Shown here in pieces: positions 24,277 to 31,051 of a stretch of 32,602 nt of DNA. How positions within the stretch are numbered: position 1 is the first letter of the stretch; each line of letters begins with the position of its first letter. Origin of the DNA: Candidatus Yanofskybacteria bacterium RIFCSPHIGHO2_12_FULL_45_19b (GTDB lineage Bacteria; Patescibacteriota; Minisyncoccia; 2-02-FULL-40-12; IGHO2-12-FULL-4); NCBI GenBank assembly GCA_001794605.1, contig MGKD01000020.1:1-32602 (forward strand). The letters run 5' to 3'. The translations under genes and the position numbers were made by a program. Below the pieces are notes generated by a model. The model saw only the letters and a list, made by a program, of their open reading frames with translations, was not told the origin of the DNA and searched no databases.

Positions 24277-25155
24277 TTATTTGGCGGTTTGTAGGGCTTC
24301 AATTACATCTTCCAGGTGGCCATTCATAATATTGGCCAAGTTGCCCCAATTTTCTTTAATACGATGATCGGTCAGGCGGTCTTGGGGGAAGTTGTAGGTA
24401 CGGATCTTTTCTGAGCGATCGCCGCTACCAATTTGTTCACGCCGGTTGGCACCCATCTTTTGTTCCTCTTGTTCACGTTGAAAACCCGCCAGCTTGGCGC
24501 GTAGCACCGAAAGGGCGCGCTCGCGATTCTGATTTTGGGAGCGCTCCTCTTGCGAGCGCACCACTAAGCCAGAAGGTTTATGTAAAATACGTACAGCGGT
24601 CTCGACTTTATTAACGTTTTGTCCCCCAGCGCCACCGGCGCGTGAAAAAGTAATCTCTAAGTCATCTGGTTTAAGCACAAACTCTGCCTCAGTTACTTTT
24701 GGTAAAACTGCTACCGTGGCGGTGGAGGTGTGGATGCGGCCACTTTTTTCGGTTTCTGGAACACGCTGTACTCTATGCACCCCACTCTCCCAGCGCAGTT
24801 GTTTAAAAATCTGCTCACCCTCCACTTCGGCTGTGATAATTTTGTAGCCACCCAGCGAATTTTGGTTATAGTCTAAGACCTTAACTTGCCAACCTTGGGT
24901 AGTGGCGTATTTCTTGTACATGTTAAATAGATCAGTAGCGAAGTGGGCCGCTTCGTCCCCACCGGTACCAGCGCGAATTTCTAAAATTACTGCATTGGTA
25001 GCAGCATCAGCGTCGCCCCCCGATTCTTGGAGTTTTTTAATTTGGGCGTAGCGCTTGCTTAATTCACCCACCCGGCGGTAGTCGCTAGCAATGGCCGGAT
25101 CAGATAGTTTAGCAGTGATCTCGGTTAGTTCTTGTTCTAGCTCCTCCATGGACAT
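24277..25155 (-). CDS. prfA: Peptide chain release factor 1 with shortened domain 1
   Basis: RF1 reads UAA and UAG and triggers peptide release. The 292-residue protein has the recognition segment [18 protein letters not shown] (PxT tripeptide as PET), the catalytic GGQ at residues 177-179 ([10 protein letters not shown]), and [15 protein letters not shown]. In E. coli RF1 the GGQ is near 233-235 and the protein is about 360 residues. The missing 55-60 residues all fall in the second half of N-terminal domain 1, after [11 protein letters not shown]. The rpmE stop 12 bp upstream excludes a longer start. Codon recognition and catalysis should be intact. It lies between rpmE and a membrane protein gene. 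Confidence 0.93.
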   Translation of the reverse strand: MSMEELEQELTEITAKLSDPAIASDYRRVGELSKRYAQIKKLQESGGDADAATNAVILEIRAGTGGDEAAHFATDLFNMYKKYATTQGWQVKVLDYNQNSLGGYKIITAEVEGEQIFKQLRWESGVHRVQRVPETEKSGRIHTSTATVAVLPKVTEAEFVLKPDDLEITFSRAGGAGGQNVNKVETAVRILHKPSGLVVRSQEERSQNQNRERALSVLRAKLAGFQREQEEQKMGANRREQIGSGDRSEKIRTYNFPQDRLTDHRIKENWGNLANIMNGHLEDVIEALQTAK

Positions 25156-25167
25156 GGAATTGGGGAG

Positions 25168-25428
25168 TTACTTAGCTTTGGCTTTTTTGACCGTCTTCTT
25201 GGTTATTTTAGAGTCTTGTTTAATTTGACTTTTTTCGGCGCGTTTGCGGAACTTATCGACACGACCACGCGTATCTAAAATCTTCTCCTTGCCAGAGTAA
25301 AAAGGATGACAATTAGAACAAATTTCCACCTTGAGTTCAGGTAGGGTGGAACCAGTGGTCCAGCTTTGGCCACAAGCACAGCTGACCTTCGCTTCTGGAT
25401 AATAGGTTGGGTGCAGGCCCTTTTTCAT
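25168..25428 (-). CDS. rpmE: Ribosomal protein bL31, zinc-binding form
   Basis: This is a large-subunit protein bridging to the small subunit head. From the ATG at 25428 it is 86 residues, [15 protein letters not shown], with zinc ligands C17, C19, C37 and C40 (the C+ type) and [12 protein letters not shown]. The lysine-rich tail after residue 60 extends beyond the usual length of about 70. A TTG at 25464 would add 12 residues but lies 3 nt from a -10-like TATACT, so the transcript should start after it; the ATG also matches the conserved family start. First gene of the rpmE-prfA unit, divergent from nusA. Confidence 0.93.
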   Translation of the reverse strand: MKKGLHPTYYPEAKVSCACGQSWTTGSTLPELKVEICSNCHPFYSGKEKILDTRGRVDKFRKRAEKSQIKQDSKITKKTVKKAKAK

Positions 25429-25467
25429 ACGCCCAAGCTTAACCGATTTGGTGGTTTTCGTCAACCC

Positions 25468-25473
25468 AGTATA
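25468..25473 (-). promoter_or_regulatory. -10 element of rpmE
   Basis: TATACT on the minus strand predicts a start near 25461 and a leader of about 33 nt before the ATG at 25428. A TTGATC lies 19 nt upstream (25493-25498), so the -35 is weak. Confidence 0.5.
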
Positions 25474-25510
25474 ATCACTTTGAGCTATACCGGATCAATC
25501 TTAGCTGAAT

Positions 25511-25538
25511 TTGACAAATTGCTCTGAGGGGGTATAAT
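25511..25538 (+). promoter_or_regulatory. Consensus promoter upstream of nusA
   Basis: TTGACA (25511-25516), 16 nt, then TATAAT (25533-25538) is a perfect consensus pair and the best promoter in the window. Transcription should start near 25545, about 70 nt before nusA, and runs directly into the hairpin at 25557. Confidence 0.85.
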
Positions 25539-25556
25539 GCACTTAGTAAGGTTGAT

Positions 25557-25582
25557 GCTCGCCAGGTGCGAGCGCTTTTTTT
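25557..25582 (+). terminator. Intrinsic terminator between the nusA promoter and nusA
   Basis: GCTCGC (25557-25562), loop CAGGT, and GCGAGC (25568-25573) are followed by GC and seven T (25576-25582). On this strand it can only act on transcripts from the promoter at 25511, which would end after about 35-38 nt. It is therefore a candidate attenuator or the end of a very short RNA. Confidence 0.8.
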
Positions 25583-25604
25583 AGAAATTTTAGCATAAAG
25601 AGTG

Positions 25605-25610
25605 TAAAAT
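25605..25610 (+). promoter_or_regulatory. Second, weaker nusA -10 with leaderless spacing
   Basis: TGTAAAAT contains a -10-like TAAAAT that ends 7 nt before the nusA ATG at 25618. It lies after the terminator, so it could give an uninterrupted leaderless nusA mRNA. Confidence 0.45.
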
Positions 25611-25617
25611 AATAAAC

Positions 25618-26850
25618 ATGATTGATACCAAACAATTTTTGTCGGCCATCCAACAGATTGCCGAAGAGAAGGGGATCCCGAAAGAAAAGATCGTTGAAAC
25701 GATCGAGGACGCGATTGCCGCCGCCTATAAGCGTGATTATGGCGAAAAGGGTTGGATTGTACGCTCCCAACTTAATGCCGATGATGGTGATATTAAGGTC
25801 TTCCAGATAAAGTACGTCGTTTCTGGGGTGGATGAGGAAGGCTACTTAACGGGCGAACTACCACAAAAAGTTGAGAAAGAAAAAGAAATTACCCCAGTTA
25901 ATCCCGGCGAGGAGGTTAAGATTAAATACAGTCCAGAAAAACACATCCTGTTGTCAGAGGCACAAGCCATAGATAAAAAATTGCAGGTGGGCGATGAACT
26001 GGTTACTCCGCTTGAGACCAAAACCGAGTTTGGTCGGATTGCGGCCCAAACCGCTAAGCAGGTAATTATCCAACGTTTACGCGAGGTAGAACGTGAGGCA
26101 ATTTTTAATGAATTTAAAGGTCGCGAGGGTGAGGTGGTGAGTGGTTTGGTACAGCGCCGTGAAGGTCCACTGGTCTATATTGATCTTGGTCGCACCAACG
26201 GTCTGCTTTTGGGTACCGAACAGTTGCCCAACGATAACTATCGCTTAGGCCAACGTTTGCGTTTCTATATTATGCGCGTTGAGGAGTCTCAACGTGGTCC
26301 GGCGGTGTTGCTATCACGGACGCATCCCCAGTTGGTAGCACAACTGTTTGCTCTAGAAGTACCAGAAATTGATTCCGGTAGTGTAATTATTAAAACTGTC
26401 GCGCGTGAAGCTGGCTCACGTTCGAAGGTGGCAGTCACCTCGCAAGAAGACGGAGTAGACCCGATTGGTTCGTTGGTTGGTCAACGGGGAGTCCGTGTCC
26501 AAACCGTGATTAATGAGTTGGCGGGTGAGAAGATTGACATCATTGAGTGGAGTGAGGATCCAATTAGATTTATTACTAACGCTTTATCGCCGGCTAAAGT
26601 ATCTGAGGTAAAAATATTAGATACTGATAACCACCATGCTCTAGCGGAAGTTAATGATGATCAGTTCTCTTTGGCGATCGGTAAGCGTGGTCAAAATGTT
26701 CGCTTGGCGGCCAAGTTAACCGGCTGGAAAATTGATGTCCGTTCACCGCAGGAGGAGATCTCTTCTGATAAGGCAGAGGAGGAAATTGTAGAGGAGCTTA
26801 AGGCAGAAACTAGGACCGAGGAACCAGCTGGGACAACTGTAGTAGAGTAA
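25618..26850 (+). CDS. nusA: Transcription termination/antitermination factor NusA
   Basis: NusA binds RNA polymerase and RNA, modulating pausing, termination and antitermination. The 410-residue protein has the N-terminal polymerase-binding domain (about 1-130, including EKIVETIEDAIAAAYKRDYG), the S1 domain (GREGEVVSGLVQRREGPLVYIDLG), KH1 with SRTHPQLVAQLFALEVPEI and KVAVTSQEDGVDPIGSLVGQRGVR, and KH2 with FSLAIGKRGQNVRLAAKLTGW. An acidic tail follows; the extra C-terminal repeats of E. coli NusA are absent, as in most bacteria. It leads a run with the trigger factor-like and cysteine desulfurase genes. Its leader carries a promoter-terminator pair that NusA itself could influence. Confidence 0.96.
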   Translation: MIDTKQFLSAIQQIAEEKGIPKEKIVETIEDAIAAAYKRDYGEKGWIVRSQLNADDGDIKVFQIKYVVSGVDEEGYLTGELPQKVEKEKEITPVNPGEEVKIKYSPEKHILLSEAQAIDKKLQVGDELVTPLETKTEFGRIAAQTAKQVIIQRLREVEREAIFNEFKGREGEVVSGLVQRREGPLVYIDLGRTNGLLLGTEQLPNDNYRLGQRLRFYIMRVEESQRGPAVLLSRTHPQLVAQLFALEVPEIDSGSVIIKTVAREAGSRSKVAVTSQEDGVDPIGSLVGQRGVRVQTVINELAGEKIDIIEWSEDPIRFITNALSPAKVSEVKILDTDNHHALAEVNDDQFSLAIGKRGQNVRLAAKLTGWKIDVRSPQEEISSDKAEEEIVEELKAETRTEEPAGTTVVE

Positions 26851-26862
26851 GTAGCCAAAAAT

Positions 26863-27846
26863 ATGGAACACAAAATAACCGCGCGAAAAGGCGAGCGCTT
26901 AGAACTGACAGTTGAACTAGGTAAAAATGACCTGGAAAAATATCTAACTCAAGCAGAACAAAGACTGGCTCAGCAAGTCACTATTCCCGGTTTTCGTCCG
27001 GGCAAAGCGCCAGCGCGGGCCTTACACGAACATCTGGGTGACGCCGCTATCTTAGAGGAAGCGCTTAAGCTAGCTCTAAGTGGGAGCTTGGACCAAATTG
27101 TGGCTGAGGAAAAACTAGATGTACTACGTACTGCCGACTTGAAGATTAAAGAAAACACTGCCGAAAAACTAGACTACGAAGTAGTGTTGACAGTCTTCCC
27201 GGAAGTTAAACTGGGGCAGTATAAAGATCTGAAAGTGACTCGTCCGGAAATCACTGTTAGTGAACAAGAAATAGACGAAGCAGTTGAATATATTAAAAAA
27301 GCTAACGGGCAAAATCCCGCGGTGGATTCAACAACTACTAAGCCATTGAATTTGCCAACTGACATCCGCGAAAAACTGAACGTGGCCATTAGACAAGACA
27401 AAGAACGTGAGGCTAAAGAAAAGTACCGTCTCTTGGTGCTAGATCAAGTGGTAACTAATTCTGAGTTGGCACCATCAGCGGAAATGATTGATAGTCAACT
27501 AGAGGCAATGGTCGGGGAGCTGAAGCACAGCTTATCACACCAGAATTCTACGCTCGAACAGTATTTGGAAAAAATCAAAAAGAGTGAAAAGGAAATGCGA
27601 AACGAATGGCGTCAACGGGCGGAACGGGAAATTCGTCATGCGCTAGTAATGCGGGCTATTGCGCAACAGGAAAACATCCGAGCCGATGAAGATTGGGTGC
27701 GTAAGGAAAGCGAAGTAGTATGGGGTAAATATTTTGCCGACTTACCAGCTGACAAACAACCCGAACCAGCCGCTCTGCGTAGTCAGATTCGTGAACGACT
27801 TTTAAGCGAGGCGATTCTACATTGGCTAGAGCAGGCTAATAATTAG
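26863..27846 (+). CDS. Trigger factor-like chaperone lacking the PPIase domain
   Basis: Trigger factor is the ribosome-bound chaperone for nascent chains. The 327-residue protein has the ribosome-binding N-terminal domain with the signature GFRPGKAP at residues 43-50, then passes (YKDLKVTRPEITVSEQEID) directly to the helical C-terminal chaperone domain (about 160-327). Full-length trigger factors are about 430 residues with a central FKBP-type PPIase domain of roughly 85-100 residues; none is present here. The holding activity should remain. It starts 12 bp after nusA and ends 2 bp before the cysteine desulfurase gene. Confidence 0.88.
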   Translation: MEHKITARKGERLELTVELGKNDLEKYLTQAEQRLAQQVTIPGFRPGKAPARALHEHLGDAAILEEALKLALSGSLDQIVAEEKLDVLRTADLKIKENTAEKLDYEVVLTVFPEVKLGQYKDLKVTRPEITVSEQEIDEAVEYIKKANGQNPAVDSTTTKPLNLPTDIREKLNVAIRQDKEREAKEKYRLLVLDQVVTNSELAPSAEMIDSQLEAMVGELKHSLSHQNSTLEQYLEKIKKSEKEMRNEWRQRAEREIRHALVMRAIAQQENIRADEDWVRKESEVVWGKYFADLPADKQPEPAALRSQIRERLLSEAILHWLEQANN

Positions 27847-27848
27847 CC

Positions 27849-29012
27849 ATGGCTAAAAAATTAAAATCGTCTTTAGTCTATTTAGACTATGCCTCTGCTA
27901 CGCCGTTAGCACCAGTGGTGCAAAAGGCGATGGTCAAAGCAGAACTAAATTGGGGGAACCCTTCTTCCGTACATCAGGTTGGCCAGTTGGCGCAGGTTGC
28001 TTTAGCTTCGGCACGCCGTCAGGTTGCTAAAATATTGGCCATTAAGCCAGAGGAGGTTATTTTTACTAGTTCCGGTACTGAGTCGGATAATTTGGCTCTC
28101 CTGGGGGTCGCTAAAACGCAACCAGCGGGGCAGATCATTGTTTCTGCCATCGAACATCCTGCCGTCATGGCGGTGACAGAATACCTGACTAAATTAGGTT
28201 GGGAAGTAGTTTGTTTGCCGGTTAACGAATTCGGACTAATTAGCGCCAAAGATTTAGCCGTCAAACTAACCGATAAAACTAGACTAGTTTCGGTGGCCTT
28301 AGCTAATGGTGAGATTGGTACGATCCAACCAATTCGCGAGATTTCCCAGATAATTAAAAAATGGCGTCTCCAGCACAATACCAGCTGGCCGGTTCTACAT
28401 AGTGACGTTTGTTCCGCCGCCGGCTATTTAAATATTCAACCGCATGCGCTGGGTGTCGACTTGATGAGTTTCAGCGCGCAAAAGATTTATGGCCCCAAAG
28501 GGATAGCGGTTTTGTATAAACGGGCCGATTTAGAACTCGAACCACTAGTCTATGGTGGTGGACAAGAACGTGGCTTACGCTCTGGTACCGAGAGTGTGGC
28601 GCTAGCTACTGGTATGGCTACGGCTTTGGCGTTAGCTATAAAACAACAGAAAAAGCAGTCGGTGCGTCTAAGTAAATTACGCGACTGGTTGATTGGTGAG
28701 ATTTTAAAACTTATCCCAAATAGTCGTTTGAATGGTGATTCGAAACAGCGTTTACCCAATAATATTAATATCTCTTTTTCTGGGGTGGATGGTGAACAGC
28801 TAGCATACGCTCTCAATCGTCAGGGGATTTATGTTTCCACCGGTTCAGCCTGTAGTGCTACCAAAAACGAAATTTCACCTGTGCTGAAGGCAATTGGTAG
28901 CCCAGCGGAGTGGGGGAACATTCGCATCACCCTGGGCAGAGAAACTACTAAGAAGGAGTTGCAACGTTTCCTGGGTAAACTGATAAGGATGGTGAACGAT
29001 TTTCATAACTAG
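27849..29012 (+). CDS. Cysteine desulfurase (NifS/IscS family)
   Basis: This PLP enzyme takes sulfur from cysteine for Fe-S clusters and tRNA thiolation. The 387-residue protein starts with the typical VYLDYASATPL, has TSSGTESDNLAL, HSDVCSAAGY, the PLP lysine K212 in SFSAQKIYGPKG, RSGTESVALATG, and the catalytic cysteine C335 in TGSACSAT. The residue before the lysine, usually His, is Gln here. No iscU or sufU gene is in the window, so a role in tRNA thiolation is as likely as cluster assembly. It ends the nusA run, 2 bp after the chaperone gene. Confidence 0.93.
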   Translation: MAKKLKSSLVYLDYASATPLAPVVQKAMVKAELNWGNPSSVHQVGQLAQVALASARRQVAKILAIKPEEVIFTSSGTESDNLALLGVAKTQPAGQIIVSAIEHPAVMAVTEYLTKLGWEVVCLPVNEFGLISAKDLAVKLTDKTRLVSVALANGEIGTIQPIREISQIIKKWRLQHNTSWPVLHSDVCSAAGYLNIQPHALGVDLMSFSAQKIYGPKGIAVLYKRADLELEPLVYGGGQERGLRSGTESVALATGMATALALAIKQQKKQSVRLSKLRDWLIGEILKLIPNSRLNGDSKQRLPNNINISFSGVDGEQLAYALNRQGIYVSTGSACSATKNEISPVLKAIGSPAEWGNIRITLGRETTKKELQRFLGKLIRMVNDFHN

Positions 29013-29020
29013 CTGTATTT

Positions 29021-29049
29021 GGCGTAGTATTTTTGAGTTGGTCCGTATC
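29021..29049 (+). repeat. Degenerate third copy of the R1 repeat
   Basis: GGCGTAGTATTTTTGAGTTG and the following GTCCGTAT match the first 28 nt of the repeat at 29750 and 30922 at about 21 positions. It lies 10 bp from the 3' end of the first methyltransferase gene. Confidence 0.6.
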
Positions 29050-29058
29050 ACTAGCAAT

Positions 29059-29745
29059 TTAGATAGCCTTACGGCCGTAAAGTATCAATTTAAAAAATCC
29101 GATTATGCCAAACAAGGCACGGTATATGAGGAAGCCAATATTTTCTAGGCGGTGCACTGCGGAGTTTTTCTCTACCTTTTCAAAACAGGTGATAGTATCA
29201 ACTAGTTGTGGGTTTTTGATTCTAGACGAAGTCAATAAAAGAATGGCCGTTACTAAATATGGCCCAGCAAAGTGTAAATGCCAGGAGTCGTGGAAAGCTA
29301 AAATTCCCCCGTTTACTACCTTTGGAAACCAAAGATTAAAATCCAATTTAACAAATTTATACCCATGATGACCATCAATAAAAACAAGCTCTACTTGATG
29401 TTTGAAGTTTTCTGCTGCGTTTTCTGAAGTATCTCTGACCGGTTCAATATAGTGAGCAACCCCAGCCCTATCTATGTTTTGTCTAAACTCTTCGAATGTA
29501 TCAATTTTGCGAAATCTTTTTTGATGTTCAGGACTGCCGACATGAGGGTCAATGGCAAAGATTTTAGCTTTATTCCCATCTTTCGAGCCATTGCCTAAAC
29601 AAATTGCAGACCGTCCTTTCCAGGAACCGATTTCCACGATTACGTTTTCTGCTTTGACTTTTTTTGCAGTGTTGTACAAAAAAAGGCCTTCCGCCCTTGT
29701 TAGCCAACCGCCAACATTTTCGGTTGCTTTTTTAAAATCAAACAT
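29059..29745 (-). CDS. Class I SAM-dependent methyltransferase (Methyltransf_24-like), copy 1
   Basis: The 228-residue protein has the SAM-binding motif I as VIVEIGSWKGRSAICLG (near residues 35-51), the acidic motif II as IFAIDPHVG, and FIDGHHGYKFVKLDFNLWFP followed by GGILAFHDSWH, the pattern of the Methyltransf_24/CmcI-like family. The C-terminus is hydrophobic (IGFLIYRALFGIIGFFKLIL) and may touch the membrane. Substrate is unknown; relatives often lie in sugar or cell-surface loci. It is about 73 percent identical by eye count to the gene at 31052, with equal length and no gaps. Confidence 0.85.
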   Translation of the reverse strand: MFDFKKATENVGGWLTRAEGLFLYNTAKKVKAENVIVEIGSWKGRSAICLGNGSKDGNKAKIFAIDPHVGSPEHQKRFRKIDTFEEFRQNIDRAGVAHYIEPVRDTSENAAENFKHQVELVFIDGHHGYKFVKLDFNLWFPKVVNGGILAFHDSWHLHFAGPYLVTAILLLTSSRIKNPQLVDTITCFEKVEKNSAVHRLENIGFLIYRALFGIIGFFKLILYGRKAI

Positions 29746-29748
29746 ACG

Positions 29749-29862
29749 TGGTGCAGTATTCTTGAATTAGTCCGAACGAAAATTCGGAAAGGTCGCGGCT
29801 TGTACTGAGCGAAGTCGAAGTGTGCCGAACCTCTGGCATGACAAGTTTTTCTTTGTCGGCAA
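29749..29862 (+). repeat. R1 intergenic block, copy 1
   Basis: The block begins TGGTGCAGTATTCTTGAATT and continues AGTCCGAACG, then AAAATTCGGAAAGG, forming a small hairpin TCCGAA/TTCGGA. It ends with AAGTTTTTCTTTG near 29842-29862. The same start and end occur at 30921-31051. Inside it, ACTGAGCGAAGTCGAAGT (29804-29821) resembles a REP-like sequence that I recall from many unrelated bacteria. Confidence 0.8.
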
Positions 29863-29879
29863 GTTCTTTGAAACTTTGA

Positions 29880-30035
29880 TTACTTGTTTGGACTTAATAA
29901 ATCATCGTGATAACTATCAAATTCCATATCGAAATCTTTATAGTTCTGAACTAATTCCTCATTTTCTATTATGTCCTTAAGTGCAATACACCTTTTTTCT
30001 TCACTGTCCTCGGTAAAGGTAACGCCAATGTTCAA
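29880..30035 (-). CDS. Possible small acidic protein downstream of tRNA-Lys
   Basis: A 51-codon frame on the minus strand begins with TTG at 30035 (first residues NIGVTFTEDSEEK) and ends at TAA (29882-29880). The product is acidic and hydrophilic (KDIIENEELVQNYKDFDM, then DDLLSPNK) with one cysteine. Composition looks protein-like and the frame fills most of the gap between tRNA-Lys and the R1 block. There is no ATG start and no recognised family, so it could be chance or a remnant. The remaining sequence of the 29746-30056 gap is the R1 block. Confidence 0.35.
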   Translation of the reverse strand: MNIGVTFTEDSEEKRCIALKDIIENEELVQNYKDFDMEFDSYHDDLLSPNK

Positions 30036-30056
30036 AATCTCTTATTTTTTACTTTG

Positions 30057-30132
30057 TGGTCCGCCCGGTAGGAGTTGAACCTACAACTTTCGCCTTAAGA
30101 GGGCGCTACTCTGCCAATTGAGTTACGGGCGG
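30057..30132 (-). tRNA. tRNA-Lys (anticodon CTT)
   Basis: A 76-nt cloverleaf: acceptor CCGCCCG/CGGGCGG, D arm ACTC/GAGT, anticodon loop CTCTTAA giving CTT, T arm GTAGG-TTCAACT-CCTAC, discriminator A and an encoded CCA. Pair 27-43 of the anticodon stem is a G-A mismatch. Its 5' end contains the stop codon of the upstream HTH gene. Confidence 0.95.
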
Positions 30133-30863
30133 TCTAAATTAACTGCTGAAGTTCTCTCTACCTTGGTAAGTAAATACCATCTTTTCTTAACTTGTTTAAC
30201 ATGAGGAGCAATATCTTTGAAGGCGGCCGCCAGCCAGCCAAAGATTTTATGTTTGTTATCGACGCTCTTAGGCACATAAATCTGGGCGGTACCGTAGTAG
30301 AGATTATTCTTTTTATAGTCCTTATTTACTGGTTTAACAAAAGATTTGCCGAAGTTCTTGGTTGGTATACCAGTGATTTGTGACCAAAATTTTTTTAATT
30401 TTAGATCATCTTGCTGGGAGTAAATATTCAACCTGATTTTTAATGTCTTAGGAGATATAGCAAAAATTGATTCAAACCACTTAACCATAAAAGCTATTAA
30501 ATAGGGATCGGAGTTGGTTACCTCGCAAGCTCCTTTTTTGCTACCTTCGGCCCAGTAAAGTGCTGCCCCTAGGAGCTGTCGAGCTACTCTTGGTAGGGGT
30601 AGATTAATTTCATCCTCTGCTTTTTTTAGAATTTCCCAAACCTCACGCTGGCGTCTTTCTTTTTGACTTTGTGCCCCACGAGATAGAAATAAAATACGTT
30701 TTGTATAGAGGCGTTTACGATGTTCTGGTTTGAGGGGGACTGACTTTAACCAGAGGCTTAGGCTACTCTTGGCGACTGGGATTTGCCGCATTATTTCTCC
30801 GTAGCTAAGACCTCGACTTCTCAATCTTACCGCTAGAGCCCGTTCTTTTATCTTGGCATCCAT
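30123..30863 (-). CDS. HTH protein with a possible LAGLIDADG-like domain, ending inside tRNA-Lys
   Basis: The 246-residue protein has an N-terminal helix-turn-helix (about 10-45: RLRSRGLSYGEIMRQI, then KSSLSLWLKSV), a basic linker, and a domain beginning LLGAALYWAEGSKKG followed by VTNSDPYLIAFMVKWFESIF. I associate the YWAEGSK and NSDP pattern with a widespread group that resembles intein-type homing endonucleases, but no activity can be claimed. Its last residues (DRP) and TAA lie within the acceptor stem of tRNA-Lys, a 10-bp overlap on the same strand. A -10-like TACAAT ends 6 nt before the ATG. Confidence 0.8.
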   Translation of the reverse strand: MDAKIKERALAVRLRSRGLSYGEIMRQIPVAKSSLSLWLKSVPLKPEHRKRLYTKRILFLSRGAQSQKERRQREVWEILKKAEDEINLPLPRVARQLLGAALYWAEGSKKGACEVTNSDPYLIAFMVKWFESIFAISPKTLKIRLNIYSQQDDLKLKKFWSQITGIPTKNFGKSFVKPVNKDYKKNNLYYGTAQIYVPKSVDNKHKIFGWLAAAFKDIAPHVKQVKKRWYLLTKVERTSAVNLDRP

Positions 30864-30869
30864 ACCAAG

Positions 30870-30875
30870 ATTGTA
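30870..30875 (-). promoter_or_regulatory. -10 element of the HTH gene, leaderless geometry
   Basis: TACAAT on the minus strand is followed by CTTGGT and then the ATG, a 6-nt gap identical to that of pilD, tgt and the RAYT. The transcript would probably include tRNA-Lys downstream. Confidence 0.5.
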
Positions 30876-30920
30876 CCGTACATAACAGATGGACTCAATA
30901 AGAAAGTTGATAAGTTGTAT

Positions 30921-31051
30921 TGGTGCAGTATTCTTGAATTAGTCCGAACGCATTTCGCCGCTTGCGGCGGCGAGGAATTCCCCCCCGCGAAAATTCGGAA
31001 AGGCGACGAAGCCGCACCGCTGACAATTTCAAGTTTTTCTTTGACAGCAAT
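30921..31051 (+). repeat. R1 intergenic block, copy 2, with a 39-bp internal insertion
   Basis: It matches copy 1 from TGGTGCAGTATTC to CCGAACG (30950) and again from AAAATTCGGAAAGG (30990). Between them are 39 extra bases (30951-30989) containing CGCCGCTTGCGGCG, a perfect palindrome, and a C-run. It ends with AAGTTTTTCTTTGACAGCAA directly at the 3' end of the second methyltransferase gene. This block fills most of the 188-bp gap. Confidence 0.85.

Noticed and set aside
24277-25155. prfA as a pseudogene because of its short N-terminus
   Set aside because: The frame is intact, all decoding and GGQ motifs are present, and the gene is tightly packed between expressed-looking neighbours; a reduced domain 1 is the simpler reading.
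25429-25464. TTG start for rpmE
   Set aside because: It lies 3 nt from the -10 box and upstream of the expected transcription start; the ATG at 25428 matches the conserved bL31 N-terminus.
29749-31003. Genomic island integrated at tRNA-Lys with R1 blocks as attachment sites
   Set aside because: No integrase gene is present, the R1 blocks do not match the tRNA 3' end, and a third degenerate copy lies outside the segment.
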